From: a virus
Reading direction: 5' to 3' (one strand)
DNA: 64,000 nt
Virus record (IMG/VR): IMGVR_UViG_3300034196_000019
Coordinates: 1 to 64,000 of that record
Shown: positions 38,493 to 46,926 of the stretch, in pieces
Layout: each line of letters opens with the position of its first letter
How positions within the stretch are numbered: position 1 is the first letter of the stretch
Notes under the pieces: generated by a model
The model's input: the letters and a program-made list of their open reading frames with translations, nothing else
Told to the model about the DNA's origin: nothing
Databases searched by the model: none
Position numbers and translations under genes: made by a program

Positions 38493-39484
38493 TTTTTCAC
38501 CACCCATCCAAAACCGTTAAGATCCCAATCACGGGAATATTGATTACCCTTGCTGCTAAAGAAGTCCTGAGAAGAGTAACCGCTAATACCTTTGTAGAAC
38601 CAATCTCCAATGGGGTTATACTCTACATTATAAATAGGTTCATAACCAAGGTTAGCTAGGCACAAGTCAATCCGACTCTTAGCGAACACCTCAAGTTGAT
38701 GAGGGGTAATACCGTCAATCTTACCTTTCTCAAAGATCTTAGCAATAATAACTTGTTCATGCTCAAGAACAACTTTAGCTGCCTCTACAATATCCTCTTT
38801 CAAGGACTGTTCTTGTTCTGGTGTAATCTCTCCAGCTTCTCGTTTCTCGTGCAACAGTGTACGGAACAACCAAGCTGCTGCAACAGAGTGAAGATGTTCA
38901 TCACGGGCCGAGAAGTTAATACCACTTACAGTGTTTACAAGTTTGTTCTTACCCTGCATTTGAAAGTGCTTCAAGAATGCAAAGCTAGAATATAGGATAG
39001 CACCTTCACCAAACGTAAAGCCGCCCAATGCCCGGAGGTCATCCTTGTTCTCTAGTGTGTCAGTCAAATAATCAATACGAGCTTTAAGCTCAGGATCTTT
39101 TGTATATTCTTCATAAAACTCATCTGTAGCAATACCAAGCTCTTCGTTCAAGGCTTTGTAGAAGAATTGGTGGATGCCCAGTTCCACTGCACCAAAGGTA
39201 GCCGCCATTGGTTGGATATCAGCAGGACGTGGAAACTTCTTCATTACAAAGTTAATCCAGAACTCTGAACCAATAATCTGCTCATACTTAGTAAAGATGC
39301 GGAGTGTTGTAATTACACCGTGCTTTTCTTGCGGTGTGAGGTTAACAAGAATATCTTGCTTGTCCTTATACACCTTAACTTCAAAGTGAGGCCAGTATAC
39401 AGCTTGCTGGGAATTCATAAACTCAATTGCTTCTGGATAATCTACTGTAAATGTAGTCTTCAGAGTCTGCATACGTACTGTCAT
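38489..39484 (-). CDS. nrdB: Class I ribonucleotide reductase small subunit, 331 aa
   Basis: ATGA overlap with the NrdH-like gene. Di-iron ligand motifs are visible: FGAVELGIHQFFYKA (Glu and His), GEGAILYSSFAFLKH (Glu, followed by the candidate radical Tyr) and SARDEHLHSVAAAWL (Glu, His). The C terminus GFGWVVKK would dock into NrdA. It generates the radical for ribonucleotide reduction. Length and order match phage class Ia-type enzymes. Confidence 0.93.
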   Translation of the reverse strand: MTVRMQTLKTTFTVDYPEAIEFMNSQQAVYWPHFEVKVYKDKQDILVNLTPQEKHGVITTLRIFTKYEQIIGSEFWINFVMKKFPRPADIQPMAATFGAVELGIHQFFYKALNEELGIATDEFYEEYTKDPELKARIDYLTDTLENKDDLRALGGFTFGEGAILYSSFAFLKHFQMQGKNKLVNTVSGINFSARDEHLHSVAAAWLFRTLLHEKREAGEITPEQEQSLKEDIVEAAKVVLEHEQVIIAKIFEKGKIDGITPHQLEVFAKSRIDLCLANLGYEPIYNVEYNPIGDWFYKGISGYSSQDFFSSKGNQYSRDWDLNGFGWVVKK

Positions 39485-39741
39485 TTGTATTCCTTAGCAA
39501 GCTCAAGAATTTGAGCCACTGCATCGTTACTAGAACCACGAACAATATCAATTGGCAACTCACCGCCCTTACCATAAAATGCTGTAACTGGAATGGCCCG
39601 GATACCAAGAGCATACGCCTCTTCCATAACATCTGAATCCATAATATCCTTCACATCAAAAGGAATATTATTACTCTCCAAGACAGATTTAACTACTTTG
39701 CAACCTGCACAATTATCCGCGCTGAAAATTGAAATACTCAT
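39481..39741 (-). CDS. NrdH-like glutaredoxin/thioredoxin, 86 aa
   Basis: ATG after AAGGAGTAAGGCGTA. Active site CAGC at residues 11-14 (SADNCAGCKVVKSVLESNNI), cis-Pro in AIPVTAFY, and the typical glutaredoxin order. It likely reduces the ribonucleotide reductase CxxC. Located directly upstream of nrdB with a 4-base overlap. Confidence 0.9.
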   Translation of the reverse strand: MSISIFSADNCAGCKVVKSVLESNNIPFDVKDIMDSDVMEEAYALGIRAIPVTAFYGKGGELPIDIVRGSSNDAVAQILELAKEYK

Positions 39742-39747
39742 TACGCC

Positions 39748-40176
39748 TTACTCCTTACAAGCAATATTTACATTAGATACATTGTTCATCATTTTAGCTT
39801 GTGTTGCTTCTGCTACATTGTGGATGTTGTTCAAAGCTAGCATACACCCTACACGACTAATCTCACTCTTTGTTGATCGTACCATGTCTTCTACAGCCAT
39901 GCCATTACGAATCCAATAATCATCTACGCGTTCCTTGAACACTACTCGTGGGCCTCTATCCACTTGCCCACTAAATCGACTACGATGCAAACAATCTGTA
40001 ATCTCCCAACCTGTGCTCAAGTCAGCACCCATCTCATGTAGCACTTGTTCAAACAATTTCTCATCTTGCCCCACCCATGCTGCTTCCCAATCTTTGTGGT
40101 ATTCCAAGTCTAGGAAAGACAAGTATTGATCAAAGAGGTAGGCTTCTGGTTTGCTGCTGCTTTCGTTACTACTCAT
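39748..40176 (-). CDS. Hypothetical protein inside the nucleotide operon, 142 aa
   Basis: ATGA overlap with the thyX end. Begins MSSNESSSKPEAYLFDQYLS; helical, with HRSRFSGQVDRGPRVVFKER near the middle and NNIHNVAEATQAKMMNNVSN at the end. No recognised family. The tight operon position suggests a role in deoxynucleotide metabolism. Confidence 0.75.
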   Translation of the reverse strand: MSSNESSSKPEAYLFDQYLSFLDLEYHKDWEAAWVGQDEKLFEQVLHEMGADLSTGWEITDCLHRSRFSGQVDRGPRVVFKERVDDYWIRNGMAVEDMVRSTKSEISRVGCMLALNNIHNVAEATQAKMMNNVSNVNIACKE

Positions 40177-40667
40177 TTAATACAAGCCTCCATCTTTAAA
40201 TTATTAGGAATTAATTGGCGATGTTGAATGAATCCTTTGAAGTTACTAGACCAGAAGTTACCAGTCCTATCTACGTGCGTAATACCAGCTTTCCAACTCT
40301 TAGGGTACACAGTGCTGTTAACCATTTTCTCCCCATACCCTTCATTGTAATTCTGCATTGGGGTTGCTTGGTGTTCAAATGGCGAGGCGTGAACTGGCTC
40401 ACTCACAACAAGGCGCTCATAAATACGCTTAGCTTTCTCAAGAGTATCATCTAAAGAACGAAAGCTCACTTGAGCACAGCAGCTAGCAGAAATAGCTAGA
40501 GCATCTTCCAAAGGGATACCACAGCCTTTCAGCCAATATCCCTCACCAAAATATGGTGTATGCCAATCAACAGAAGACAATTGTACAGGATCTTCTTTCT
40601 CAAAGCAATCCAGCATCACTTCAGCAAGACGTTTAATCTCAGGCTGAGCATCTTCATGATTACGAAG
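40173..40667 (-). pseudogene. thyX: ThyX C-terminal part, downstream of an in-frame TAG
   Basis: Directly after the TAG the same frame continues LRNHEDAQPEIKRLAEVMLD, the expected next ThyX segment ('LR.HpDAQPEI..LA'), and runs 164 codons to a normal stop. If separately translated it could start at an ATG at 40619, but that has only a weak ribosome site. It ends in an ATGA overlap with the next gene, so the frame is still maintained. Confidence 0.75.
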
Positions 40668-41096
40668 CTAGAAGAAGTTCCCAAACTCTGTAGCTGTAAG
40701 CACAGTTTTCATTGTTTGGAACGGCTCAAGAATACGGTTTACAATCTGTTTGTGAGCACCACAGTCGGACATAAAACTTGCGCTGTCAGCAGCATTCATA
40801 GCTGCAAGAAACCACTCACCCTTTACATCAACTCGATCAACACCATAAAGCTCTTCTTTGGCCTGCATACCAGATTTATTCTTGCCCCAATGAATTGGCG
40901 TTGCTGGGTCATTCCGTACTTGTTCAATCATCTTCTCAATTGGAACAGCTCGACTACTCATAGCATTACGACTGAATACACGATGGGTCATAAGTTCAGA
41001 ATGCAGGAATCGAGGATATTCAAGTTCAAAGGTTGCAATCTTCTGTTTATTTGGTGCTTGTGAATATGCAATCAATTTGGCGCTAATATTACTCAC
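40668..41096 (-). CDS. thyX: Flavin-dependent thymidylate synthase ThyX, N-terminal part ending at an in-frame amber codon
   Basis: Begins MSNISAKLIAYSQAPNKQKI. ThyX features: FPRF-type LEYPRFLHSELMTHRVFSRN, with SSRAVPI corresponding to the RHR...S.R signature region in the phage-type variant, then HWGKNKSGMQAKEEL and TATEFGNFF. The family continues with LR.H.DAQPE; here a TAG (40668-40670) interrupts at exactly that point with no frameshift. Intact length would be about 307 residues. ThyX converts dUMP to dTMP using FAD and folate. Truncated alone, this part would lack half the fold. Confidence 0.85.
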   Translation of the reverse strand: MSNISAKLIAYSQAPNKQKIATFELEYPRFLHSELMTHRVFSRNAMSSRAVPIEKMIEQVRNDPATPIHWGKNKSGMQAKEELYGVDRVDVKGEWFLAAMNAADSASFMSDCGAHKQIVNRILEPFQTMKTVLTATEFGNFF

Positions 41097-41142
41097 ATTT
41101 TCTCCTATTATTTATTAAAGGAAACTCTTATCTTGGACGAGC

Positions 41143-41151
41143 ATTATATCA
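41143..41151 (-). promoter_or_regulatory. Extended -10 promoter candidate upstream of thyX
   Basis: TGATATAAT on the minus strand (TGnTATAAT form) about 47 bases before the thyX ATG; no good -35. Confidence 0.5.
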
Positions 41152-41191
41152 GAGTTTCCTATTTCTTTCACTGGTTATTTATTAGGCTCTT

Positions 41192-41293
41192 TCATTCGTT
41201 GTTCATATTCTTCAGGGGCTCTTCCTGAACCAAGAAACCATATTGATTATAGATTGCTTTCCTAACCTTGGCCTCGTTTTTAATTTCCTTCAT
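41192..41293 (-). CDS. Tiny basic protein, 33 aa
   Basis: ATG after GAGGGTAAGAAAGC in an ATGA overlap. MKEIKNEAKVRKAIYNQYGF then LVQEEPLKNMNNE. Coupling is the main evidence. Confidence 0.5.
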   Translation of the reverse strand: MKEIKNEAKVRKAIYNQYGFLVQEEPLKNMNNE

Positions 41294-41670
41294 GCTTTCT
41301 TACCCTCCGCAAGCATACGATTCTCAAGTTTATGATCCAAGCGAATCTTATTGTAAGCTAGCTTTTCCTCTGTAGCTCCAGCCAGATCATAGCCCTCATG
41401 ACCACAAAGATCAAGTATACGAATGAAAGCATCGGCTAATTCTACTTCCACCATTTTACGATGTGGGAGCTTATCATCCATAAGGTTTTTACGTACACCC
41501 TCAAGGGCTTCTGACACTTCACTGTGAATCAATGCTAGCTTAGCAAGAATCTCTGTGACATCACCTTTAGGCTTAGGCTCACCTGTGTAGATGTTAGTCC
41601 ACCAGCCAGAGGCTACGTTATCAGCATATACTTGTCCTTGAAGGTCTGTGATTGCTTGTTTGTAGCTCAT
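41290..41670 (-). CDS. MazG-like nucleotide pyrophosphohydrolase, 126 aa
   Basis: ATGA overlap with the upstream gene. Four-helix all-alpha NTPase pattern: LALIHSEVSEALEGVRKN (ExxE) and EVELADAFIRILDLCGH (ExxD), the Mg-binding pairs of MazG/dUTPase-type enzymes. It would hydrolyse non-canonical or excess NTPs to NMPs, in keeping with the nucleotide operon. Confidence 0.85.
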   Translation of the reverse strand: MSYKQAITDLQGQVYADNVASGWWTNIYTGEPKPKGDVTEILAKLALIHSEVSEALEGVRKNLMDDKLPHRKMVEVELADAFIRILDLCGHEGYDLAGATEEKLAYNKIRLDHKLENRMLAEGKKA

Positions 41671-42239
41671 TTAGCTTTCTCCTGTACCAATACACGGTTA
41701 GCAAAGAATACAAGTTTCTCTGCATCATAAACACTATTGTTGCCTTTCTTCTTTAATCCTTTACGATCAGCAGCAATACGCCAAACTGCTTTAAGGAGAT
41801 TACCCTCCGCAAAGGTAAGACCTAGGGCTTCAATGATATCGTTAGCCTCAGCGGAGTATGGGGTTTCTTGTGTAGTGGGATTATCCACCTTTACTTTGTA
41901 ATAATCAACTGAGCTGCCTGTATATTCCTCTTTAGGTTCTTCTGACAAATCACCAAACACAAGATTACCAGTTTCAGGATTACGTGTGCAAGGGGAGATT
42001 ACTTCTTTTGTGTCTCGGTATGCAGGAGAAATTGGTCGTAGATTTTTACTCGCCCAAGGCCAATTAGTATTCAATGTACGACAAACCGCACCTCTTGTAC
42101 TGATCCAGTATCCATTGTCTTCATCAGCCAGGAGCTTCTCAACCACAGGAAGGATGGTTCCTTTCTTAATTGGTTGATATGTATCATCATAAGCATCATT
42201 TATTACTTGTACATAATCCCCAACTTTAAAATATGTCAA
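41667..42239 (-). CDS. DUF3310-like protein with N-terminal beta domain, 190 aa
   Basis: ATGA-coupled. Residues 1-75 are an SH3-like beta unit (FKVGDYVQVINDAYDDTYQP). Residues 125-190 (SAEANDIIEALGLTFAEGNL, LKAVWRIAADRKGLK, DAEKLVFFANRVL) follow the DUF3310 plan: 'D.Iea.gl.F..GN.lKYiwR...K.......D..KA..yl'. Such proteins are often annotated near phage nucleotide genes; function unclear. Confidence 0.7.
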   Translation of the reverse strand: MTYFKVGDYVQVINDAYDDTYQPIKKGTILPVVEKLLADEDNGYWISTRGAVCRTLNTNWPWASKNLRPISPAYRDTKEVISPCTRNPETGNLVFGDLSEEPKEEYTGSSVDYYKVKVDNPTTQETPYSAEANDIIEALGLTFAEGNLLKAVWRIAADRKGLKKKGNNSVYDAEKLVFFANRVLVQEKAK

Positions 42240-42805
42240 TTTACTTTCTCCTTTTGTTTGTTCAAATATTTATCACAAAACTCTTCAGTATTAATGCTAT
42301 CCCAATCTTGAATCACAGAGCTTACAGGGATATCAATCGTTTGTCTATAAGATGTATTGAAAAGAATCCTCTTCTCTGGATCAAACCCTTCAAGATTTTC
42401 TAAGCGATCATCAATAATAGCAACTAATGAATCATTCATCAACCATTTCTCTTTAGTCGCCATGTATCCAGCCATAAATGGGAAATGCTGCTTTAACCAA
42501 TAATACTTAGACTTCCCATGTGTACCTTTGCCAACAGAGATAAATACAATATCAAAGAATTGGCTTAGCTCTTTGAGCTTGTCCACAGAGCCGGCTAGGG
42601 GCTCAAATTGTCTGTAGTCCAGAGTACGCCAATATTCAAAAGGCTCGGGGTGGTCGAAGTATGTAGATAGGTTATATTCAATTCCATCCTCTAGGTATTT
42701 ACCTTTAATCCTTTTAGAATTAGCAAATAGCCATTCCAACCAACCCTCATCACTTGGACACACTGTTAAATCAACATCTATGCCCAAGAGTGGTTTATGT
42801 TTCAT
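42236..42805 (-). CDS. HAD-family 5'(3')-deoxyribonucleotidase-like protein, 189 aa
   Basis: ATGA-coupled. HAD motif I is GIDVDLTVCP (residues 8-17, two Asp), motif II DIVFISVGKG, and motif IV AIIDDRLENL near residue 133. This layout fits phage nucleotidases that dephosphorylate dNMPs. Motif III Lys is plausibly in the GKSKYYWLKQHF segment. Assigned by motifs; substrate unknown. Confidence 0.75.
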   Translation of the reverse strand: MKHKPLLGIDVDLTVCPSDEGWLEWLFANSKRIKGKYLEDGIEYNLSTYFDHPEPFEYWRTLDYRQFEPLAGSVDKLKELSQFFDIVFISVGKGTHGKSKYYWLKQHFPFMAGYMATKEKWLMNDSLVAIIDDRLENLEGFDPEKRILFNTSYRQTIDIPVSSVIQDWDSINTEEFCDKYLNKQKEKVN

Positions 42806-42816
42806 ACTAGGGCTTC

Positions 42817-43779
42817 CTATTTCTTACGGCCTACCCAACGACCATCTTTAATCACCATTGGCTCCAACACCGGCTGGCTGTCAATAATAAGACCAGTACC
42901 AATAATTGGCCGGCGAAGGTTGCAGTTATTGTAACTAAAAGCATAAGCCTCATCATCAATCAAGCAACCACATTGCAGACCAAAGTAGAGCCCACTGGAA
43001 TTGCCCCAGTAGTCAATCTTGAACTTTTCATGAAAATGCCCAGCCACTGCTGAGGACCCAGAAATCTGACTAGTCTTAATTACATCATTACTCCGACCAT
43101 GATGCACATTACAGAGCGTACCATTTGGAAGCTTAATATTTAGCTCGTAGCTCCACTTCCAACCCTGGGAAACATTCAACATTTCATTGTAGCTTTTGAT
43201 GTAATGTCGAGGAATACCATTTGTTTTAGCTTTACGCCAGATCAGGCTACCATGGTTTGATTCGATAATATCCATAACTGGGAACATGTTATGAAGTTGT
43301 TTAATCACTGGCAATGCTTGACGAATCTCATCCCCCGCAGATGGCAAATCGGCATCATGATCATGGAAACTCAAGGCGTGGCCGTCAACCTCATCACCCA
43401 AACAGATAACTCGTGTTGGGTTGTACTTTTCTTTAAGGTGTTGCAGGAATTCTAGAGCATCTTGGTGGTGATACGGAATATGCAGATCACTGATAAACAG
43501 AATACGAGAGTTATCTTCTCCTGCGTCCTTACGACGAATTGAATGCTGGGCAACCTCTGATTTAGTAAGTGCAGCTTTAGGCTTATTTACTTCAAAGCTG
43601 CAACTAATAGGATTAAAGTCAAGATTACCAGCATTGATCTTTGCAATAACATCATTCACCGAGCTTTTACCTTTATCAAGACGAGCTGCAATTTGACGGC
43701 TGCTGTAGCCTAGACGATGCAAATCAAACGCTTCACGATGCCACTCTTTCAGAACAAACACACACTTATTATCAGTCAT
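42817..43779 (-). CDS. Metallophosphoesterase with N-terminal helix-turn-helix, 320 aa
   Basis: ATG in an ATGA overlap. Residues 8-45 (EWHREAFDLHRLGYSSRQIA, ARLDKGKSSVNDVI) form an HTH. The calcineurin-like core starts at about residue 93: LFISDLHIPYHH (D.H), VICLGDEVDGHA (GD), SNHG (GNH-type, with Ser replacing Gly), VHHGR and AGHFHE (GH.H). A DNA-binding plus phosphoesterase fusion suggests action on nucleic acid ends, but no substrate can be read from sequence. Confidence 0.8.
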   Translation of the reverse strand: MTDNKCVFVLKEWHREAFDLHRLGYSSRQIAARLDKGKSSVNDVIAKINAGNLDFNPISCSFEVNKPKAALTKSEVAQHSIRRKDAGEDNSRILFISDLHIPYHHQDALEFLQHLKEKYNPTRVICLGDEVDGHALSFHDHDADLPSAGDEIRQALPVIKQLHNMFPVMDIIESNHGSLIWRKAKTNGIPRHYIKSYNEMLNVSQGWKWSYELNIKLPNGTLCNVHHGRSNDVIKTSQISGSSAVAGHFHEKFKIDYWGNSSGLYFGLQCGCLIDDEAYAFSYNNCNLRRPIIGTGLIIDSQPVLEPMVIKDGRWVGRKK

Positions 43780-44042
43780 ACGCTCTCATTCTCCCCTTTA
43801 AATTTATTGATAATACCTACAACTTTCTCTTGAAGCCTCTCGTCTTCACTATAGGAATATTCAGAAGTACTTACCATTACACCAGAAGAGCCATCACTAA
43901 GAGGTAAGATATTCCAGATATACGAAGAGTCTGCATAGTAGCGACTTAGCTCATTGCAAACTGCTTCCTCAATCTCTTCCTCCTTATCTACTGAGATAAG
44001 ATGGTAAACACTTTCAGTCTCAAACCAGATAGCTACACTCAC
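43776..44042 (-). CDS. Hypothetical acidic protein, 88 aa
   Basis: GTG after AGGAGAGAAATT in a GTGA overlap. Begins MSVAIWFETESVYHLISVDK; alpha-beta, acidic. No family recognised. Confidence 0.7.
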   Translation of the reverse strand: MSVAIWFETESVYHLISVDKEEEIEEAVCNELSRYYADSSYIWNILPLSDGSSGVMVSTSEYSYSEDERLQEKVVGIINKFKGENESV

Positions 44043-44296
44043 AATTTCTCTCCTTTCAATTCTGACTTTAGTCGGAGTACAAGCTCCACAAGCTCTTCAT
44101 TCATAGCAAGAACAGCGTCCAATGTACGTTGCTTCTGGAATACACTTTCTTTATGGAAGCCATCAGAGATAATAGCATTCTTTTCTTTCCAAGAGGATAG
44201 CTCATCTGTGTAATGATTATCTGACATTGCGCTTGGAATGTTTTGTTTGCTGAACATTTGGATTACGTTAGATGAAGTCATTATTAATAATCTCAC
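44039..44296 (-). CDS. Hypothetical helical protein, 85 aa
   Basis: GTG at 44296 after GAGGAAGAGT; an ATG at 44281 is the alternative. Ends with a leucine-spaced coiled-coil-like helix (AMNEELVELVLRLKSELKGE). No family recognised. Confidence 0.65.
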   Translation of the reverse strand: MRLLIMTSSNVIQMFSKQNIPSAMSDNHYTDELSSWKEKNAIISDGFHKESVFQKQRTLDAVLAMNEELVELVLRLKSELKGEKL

Positions 44297-44621
44297 ACTC
44301 TTCCTCGGTTAGTACAGTAATCTTACCTATATCATTAATTACACCGAATAGGTGTTGATATCGAGGCAAAGGATTATGGACAATATAAGTTACGCCTGGC
44401 GTCAGATGATTACGTCCTTCTGGTCCAATATATTTAACTTTCATCTCTATCCTCTCTGCATCAATATATTCATAATGAGCCAATAGTCTCTCACACATAT
44501 TATCATCTAAGATGGCGATGTGGTTAGCTCCGTATTTACCAAGTACAAAATATTCCTTCCCTTGCTGGATGTCAACAAGGGAGATTAAAGAAATAATTGT
44601 ACTAGCTATTTCAGCTTTCAT
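44268..44621 (-). CDS. Hypothetical protein, 117 aa
   Basis: Begins MKAEIASTIISLISLVDIQQ. The last half (VKYIGPEGRNHLTPGVTYIV) is a beta-barrel-like segment ending in an acidic tail. Overlaps the next gene by 29 bases. No family recognised. Confidence 0.65.
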   Translation of the reverse strand: MKAEIASTIISLISLVDIQQGKEYFVLGKYGANHIAILDDNMCERLLAHYEYIDAERIEMKVKYIGPEGRNHLTPGVTYIVHNPLPRYQHLFGVINDIGKITVLTEEECEIINNDFI

Positions 44622-44626
44622 TTAAA

Positions 44627-44740
44627 CTAAATGATCCACTGGAATACGAGGCATGTTTGGACGAATAAGGCTGCTGTTCCGCTCCAATAAGGATCAAAGA
44701 GAGTGATGTAATGTTGTGTTGGACTATATAGACGGTTCAT
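44627..44740 (-). CDS. Tiny hydrophobic protein, 37 aa
   Basis: ATG after CAGGAGAAATA in a TAATG overlap. MNRLYSPTQHYITLFDPYWS then a hydrophobic end LFVQTCLVFQWII. Possible membrane association. Confidence 0.55.
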   Translation of the reverse strand: MNRLYSPTQHYITLFDPYWSGTAALFVQTCLVFQWII

Positions 44741-45282
44741 TATTTCTCCTGTTTGATTAGAATATCCACCACTTGTTTCCTACGAGCTTTTGTATTCTTC
44801 TCAGGGATTATAGCTCGTTCTTGCAGGAATGCAAGGATTGTTTTGTCCTTTTCCATTTGGATTGCTTTCTTTGTGGCTACGGCTAGCTCAAAGGATACAC
44901 CTTGCTTGTCATGATATGCAAGCGCAGAGTTACACCCTTTACACACGAGCCTCAAATCGTCCTCAGTGACGTACAGAAGACGTTCCACAAACCCCTGGAT
45001 ATCAGAGGTCTTCTGTAGAGAGCCAGCAGGAACAATGTGGTCTACTTGAGCCTCTTTGATTGTGTATTCCTTGTGGCACAGGCAACACTCAAACCCCCAT
45101 ACCGTCTTCTTATAGCCCTTCCCAGGGTTGTCAATTTGCTTACGATTCTTGTTGACTACAGCAATCCTTGTGGGATGTCTAGACCATGCTTTGCGTAAAC
45201 AGCCACGTAAATAGGTGAAGAATGCGGTGGAGTTTTTCCACGGACTGTTAGGACTTTCCCACGGCTCCATTCTCTTAGTCAA
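44740..45282 (-). CDS. HNH endonuclease-like protein, 180 aa
   Basis: ATGA overlap with the exonuclease gene. Zinc Cys pairs CCLCHKEYTIKEAQVDHIVP and LVCKGCNSALAYHDK frame a DH motif, the HNH core, with a helical basic C terminus (KARRKQVVDILIKQ). Its operon position right before the 5'-3' exonuclease suggests a replication or recombination role rather than a homing role. Confidence 0.8.
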   Translation of the reverse strand: MTKRMEPWESPNSPWKNSTAFFTYLRGCLRKAWSRHPTRIAVVNKNRKQIDNPGKGYKKTVWGFECCLCHKEYTIKEAQVDHIVPAGSLQKTSDIQGFVERLLYVTEDDLRLVCKGCNSALAYHDKQGVSFELAVATKKAIQMEKDKTILAFLQERAIIPEKNTKARRKQVVDILIKQEK

Positions 45283-46349
45283 TATTGTACTCCTAGCGAT
45301 CTCAAATAATCAGAAACATGCCCAACATCCTTTGTAACGTCTGTACGCATCCTCAACAATCGATACATCTCATTCATGTGGTCAATCCACGAGCGTGTTG
45401 ACACATCTCCACGGAAAGATGTGAACTCCTTTTGTTCATCTCCATACCAACCCTTATACGCCTCAACAACGCGACTAAATATCTCAACCTCTGTATCGGC
45501 ACTATCCAAGAAAGATGCTGATGTCTTGTCTCCAATCCCTGGCTTAGTAGGCTTACGGATACCATACTTTGCAAATAGATCTATGGGAAGCTGTGGGAGG
45601 CCAGGAATAGAATCAATTGTGTCCCCTTTAAGAAACTGTACAGCCAGATTCTTTGTTGCTTCTAGTGGTGTGATAGGGACAACACCTAGCTCTGGTTTAT
45701 CAAAGTTGTAATGGAAGCATGGATACTGGGATAGATCTTTATCAATATAACAAGCTACAGTGTCTAGCTTATCAAAATCTCCACCAGATCGTTCCCAAGA
45801 TTCGTGCATAAGAGAGGTGACAATCTCATCAGTCTCAACACCATCATGAATCACCATCTGGTCTTTGTACTTCCACAGCATGTATTCTTTCACTTCAGCA
45901 TGAAGAATTGGCTTAGTAGGACGATCTTCTTTGTAAGGAGCGATCTGTGCAATATCGTAGCGAAAGTTAGTGCCTGTACCAAAGCAAATCTTGAAGTCTT
46001 TACACCAAGGCTGCTTTGTGATTGCTTCAATCTTATTCTTGAATCTACCTTTAACAACTGTCTCTGGAGATACACCGCCGTCTCCCACAAGTTCTACAAT
46101 GTCCTCTACTTCAAATACGTCTGGTGTAATCAGAGATAATCCCTTAGCTTCGCGTTTGGCATTGAAATCAGCAAGCCAACCTCCGCTCTTGGCTTTCCAA
46201 TGACCCCAGAGTTGAGTGCGGTTATCGAAGGTCATTACTCGTCCTGTGTTCTTCCCTGTCGCCTTGATATGTGTCTTCTGACCAGCTAGTGCGGCGTGGA
46301 AGATTAGGGTATCCACGTCGATGATGGCTGTACGTTTTACATCACTCAC
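45279..46349 (-). CDS. 5'-3' exonuclease (FEN/PIN-like), 356 aa
   Basis: GTG at 46349 after GAGGAGTGGACGAA, in a GTGA overlap. FEN-type acidic motifs in order: AIIDVDTLIF (residues 8-17), YKEDRP near residue 134, GVETDEIVTSL (about 160), CYIDKDLSQYP (about 195) and FLKGDTIDSIPGLP (about 242), then GIGDKTSASFLD (H3TH region). Expected to remove RNA primers and resect ends with the family-A polymerase. Confidence 0.88.
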   Translation of the reverse strand: MSDVKRTAIIDVDTLIFHAALAGQKTHIKATGKNTGRVMTFDNRTQLWGHWKAKSGGWLADFNAKREAKGLSLITPDVFEVEDIVELVGDGGVSPETVVKGRFKNKIEAITKQPWCKDFKICFGTGTNFRYDIAQIAPYKEDRPTKPILHAEVKEYMLWKYKDQMVIHDGVETDEIVTSLMHESWERSGGDFDKLDTVACYIDKDLSQYPCFHYNFDKPELGVVPITPLEATKNLAVQFLKGDTIDSIPGLPQLPIDLFAKYGIRKPTKPGIGDKTSASFLDSADTEVEIFSRVVEAYKGWYGDEQKEFTSFRGDVSTRSWIDHMNEMYRLLRMRTDVTKDVGHVSDYLRSLGVQY

Positions 46350-46528
46350 TTCGTCCACTCCTCTCCTGTAAGAACAAGCTCAAACTCTACAACTTTAGCG
46401 CTTCTATAATGACCCAAGCGAGCCATAGCATTGGCTTTTCTTGTATAGATACGTGTACCGGTTGAATAGTTAGCTCGTTTATTACCGTCTGCATCTACAA
46501 CAATATAGACAAGATTCTTCTTTTCCAT
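46346..46528 (-). CDS. Small basic protein, 60 aa
   Basis: ATG at 46528 after GAGGAGATATATT. Begins MEKKNLVYIVVDADGNKRAN; beta plus basic helix (RKANAMARLGHYRSAKVVEF). Ends in GTGA overlap with the exonuclease. No family recognised. Confidence 0.75.
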   Translation of the reverse strand: MEKKNLVYIVVDADGNKRANYSTGTRIYTRKANAMARLGHYRSAKVVEFELVLTGEEWTK

Positions 46529-46544
46529 AATATATCTCCTCAAA

Positions 46545-46575
46545 CAAAAATGCCCTCCCTTAAACAGAGAGGGCT
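46545..46575 (-). terminator. Rho-independent terminator
   Basis: GCCCTC/GAGGGC stem (46552-46557 with 46569-46574) with ATTTTTG on the minus strand, following the 46603-46914 gene. Confidence 0.8.
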
Positions 46576-46602
46576 ACCACAATAATTTACTCTTTAAACG
46601 TC

Positions 46603-46914
46603 TTAGTCATCATAACCGCTAATCTCTTTGAAGTATTCCTCAAACTCTTCTTGCTCCATTCGCTTATCTACCAACTTCTCAAATGAATTGCCAGCATCCA
46701 CTTCTGCTGCTTTCAATGTAGACTTAACAATCTTCTTAGTCAAGCCAAGTTTATTCAACTCTTTATCGTATGTGAATTCATCAGCAAGGGTACGCAAGTC
46801 TTCTTTAAGGACAAGAATCTCATTGTGAAGAATACGACCTCGACGGAAGAGATCTTTAGCTTCCTGTGGTTTTGGTTTATCGAACAGCTCGCCTTGCAAT
46901 ACATTATTAGTCAT
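46603..46914 (-). CDS. Hypothetical charged helical protein, 103 aa
   Basis: ATG after AAGGAGATTCAATA. Begins MTNNVLQGELFDKPKPQEAK; long charged helices (LVLKEDLRTLADEFTYDKEL) and a very acidic end (EEFEEYFKEISGYDD). It loosely resembles double-stranded-DNA-binding late-regulator proteins (DsbA type) by its KLGLTKKIVKSTLKAAEVDA segment, but not firmly. Confidence 0.75.
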   Translation of the reverse strand: MTNNVLQGELFDKPKPQEAKDLFRRGRILHNEILVLKEDLRTLADEFTYDKELNKLGLTKKIVKSTLKAAEVDAGNSFEKLVDKRMEQEEFEEYFKEISGYDD

Positions 46915-46926
46915 TATTGAATCTCC

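Noticed and set aside
40668-40670. Genome-wide recoding of TAG as a sense codon
   Set aside because: TAG ends several confidently placed genes (small terminase at 3004, 12492-12701, 12711-12926, 13646-13990, 18720-18932), and none of the tRNAs seen has a CUA anticodon.
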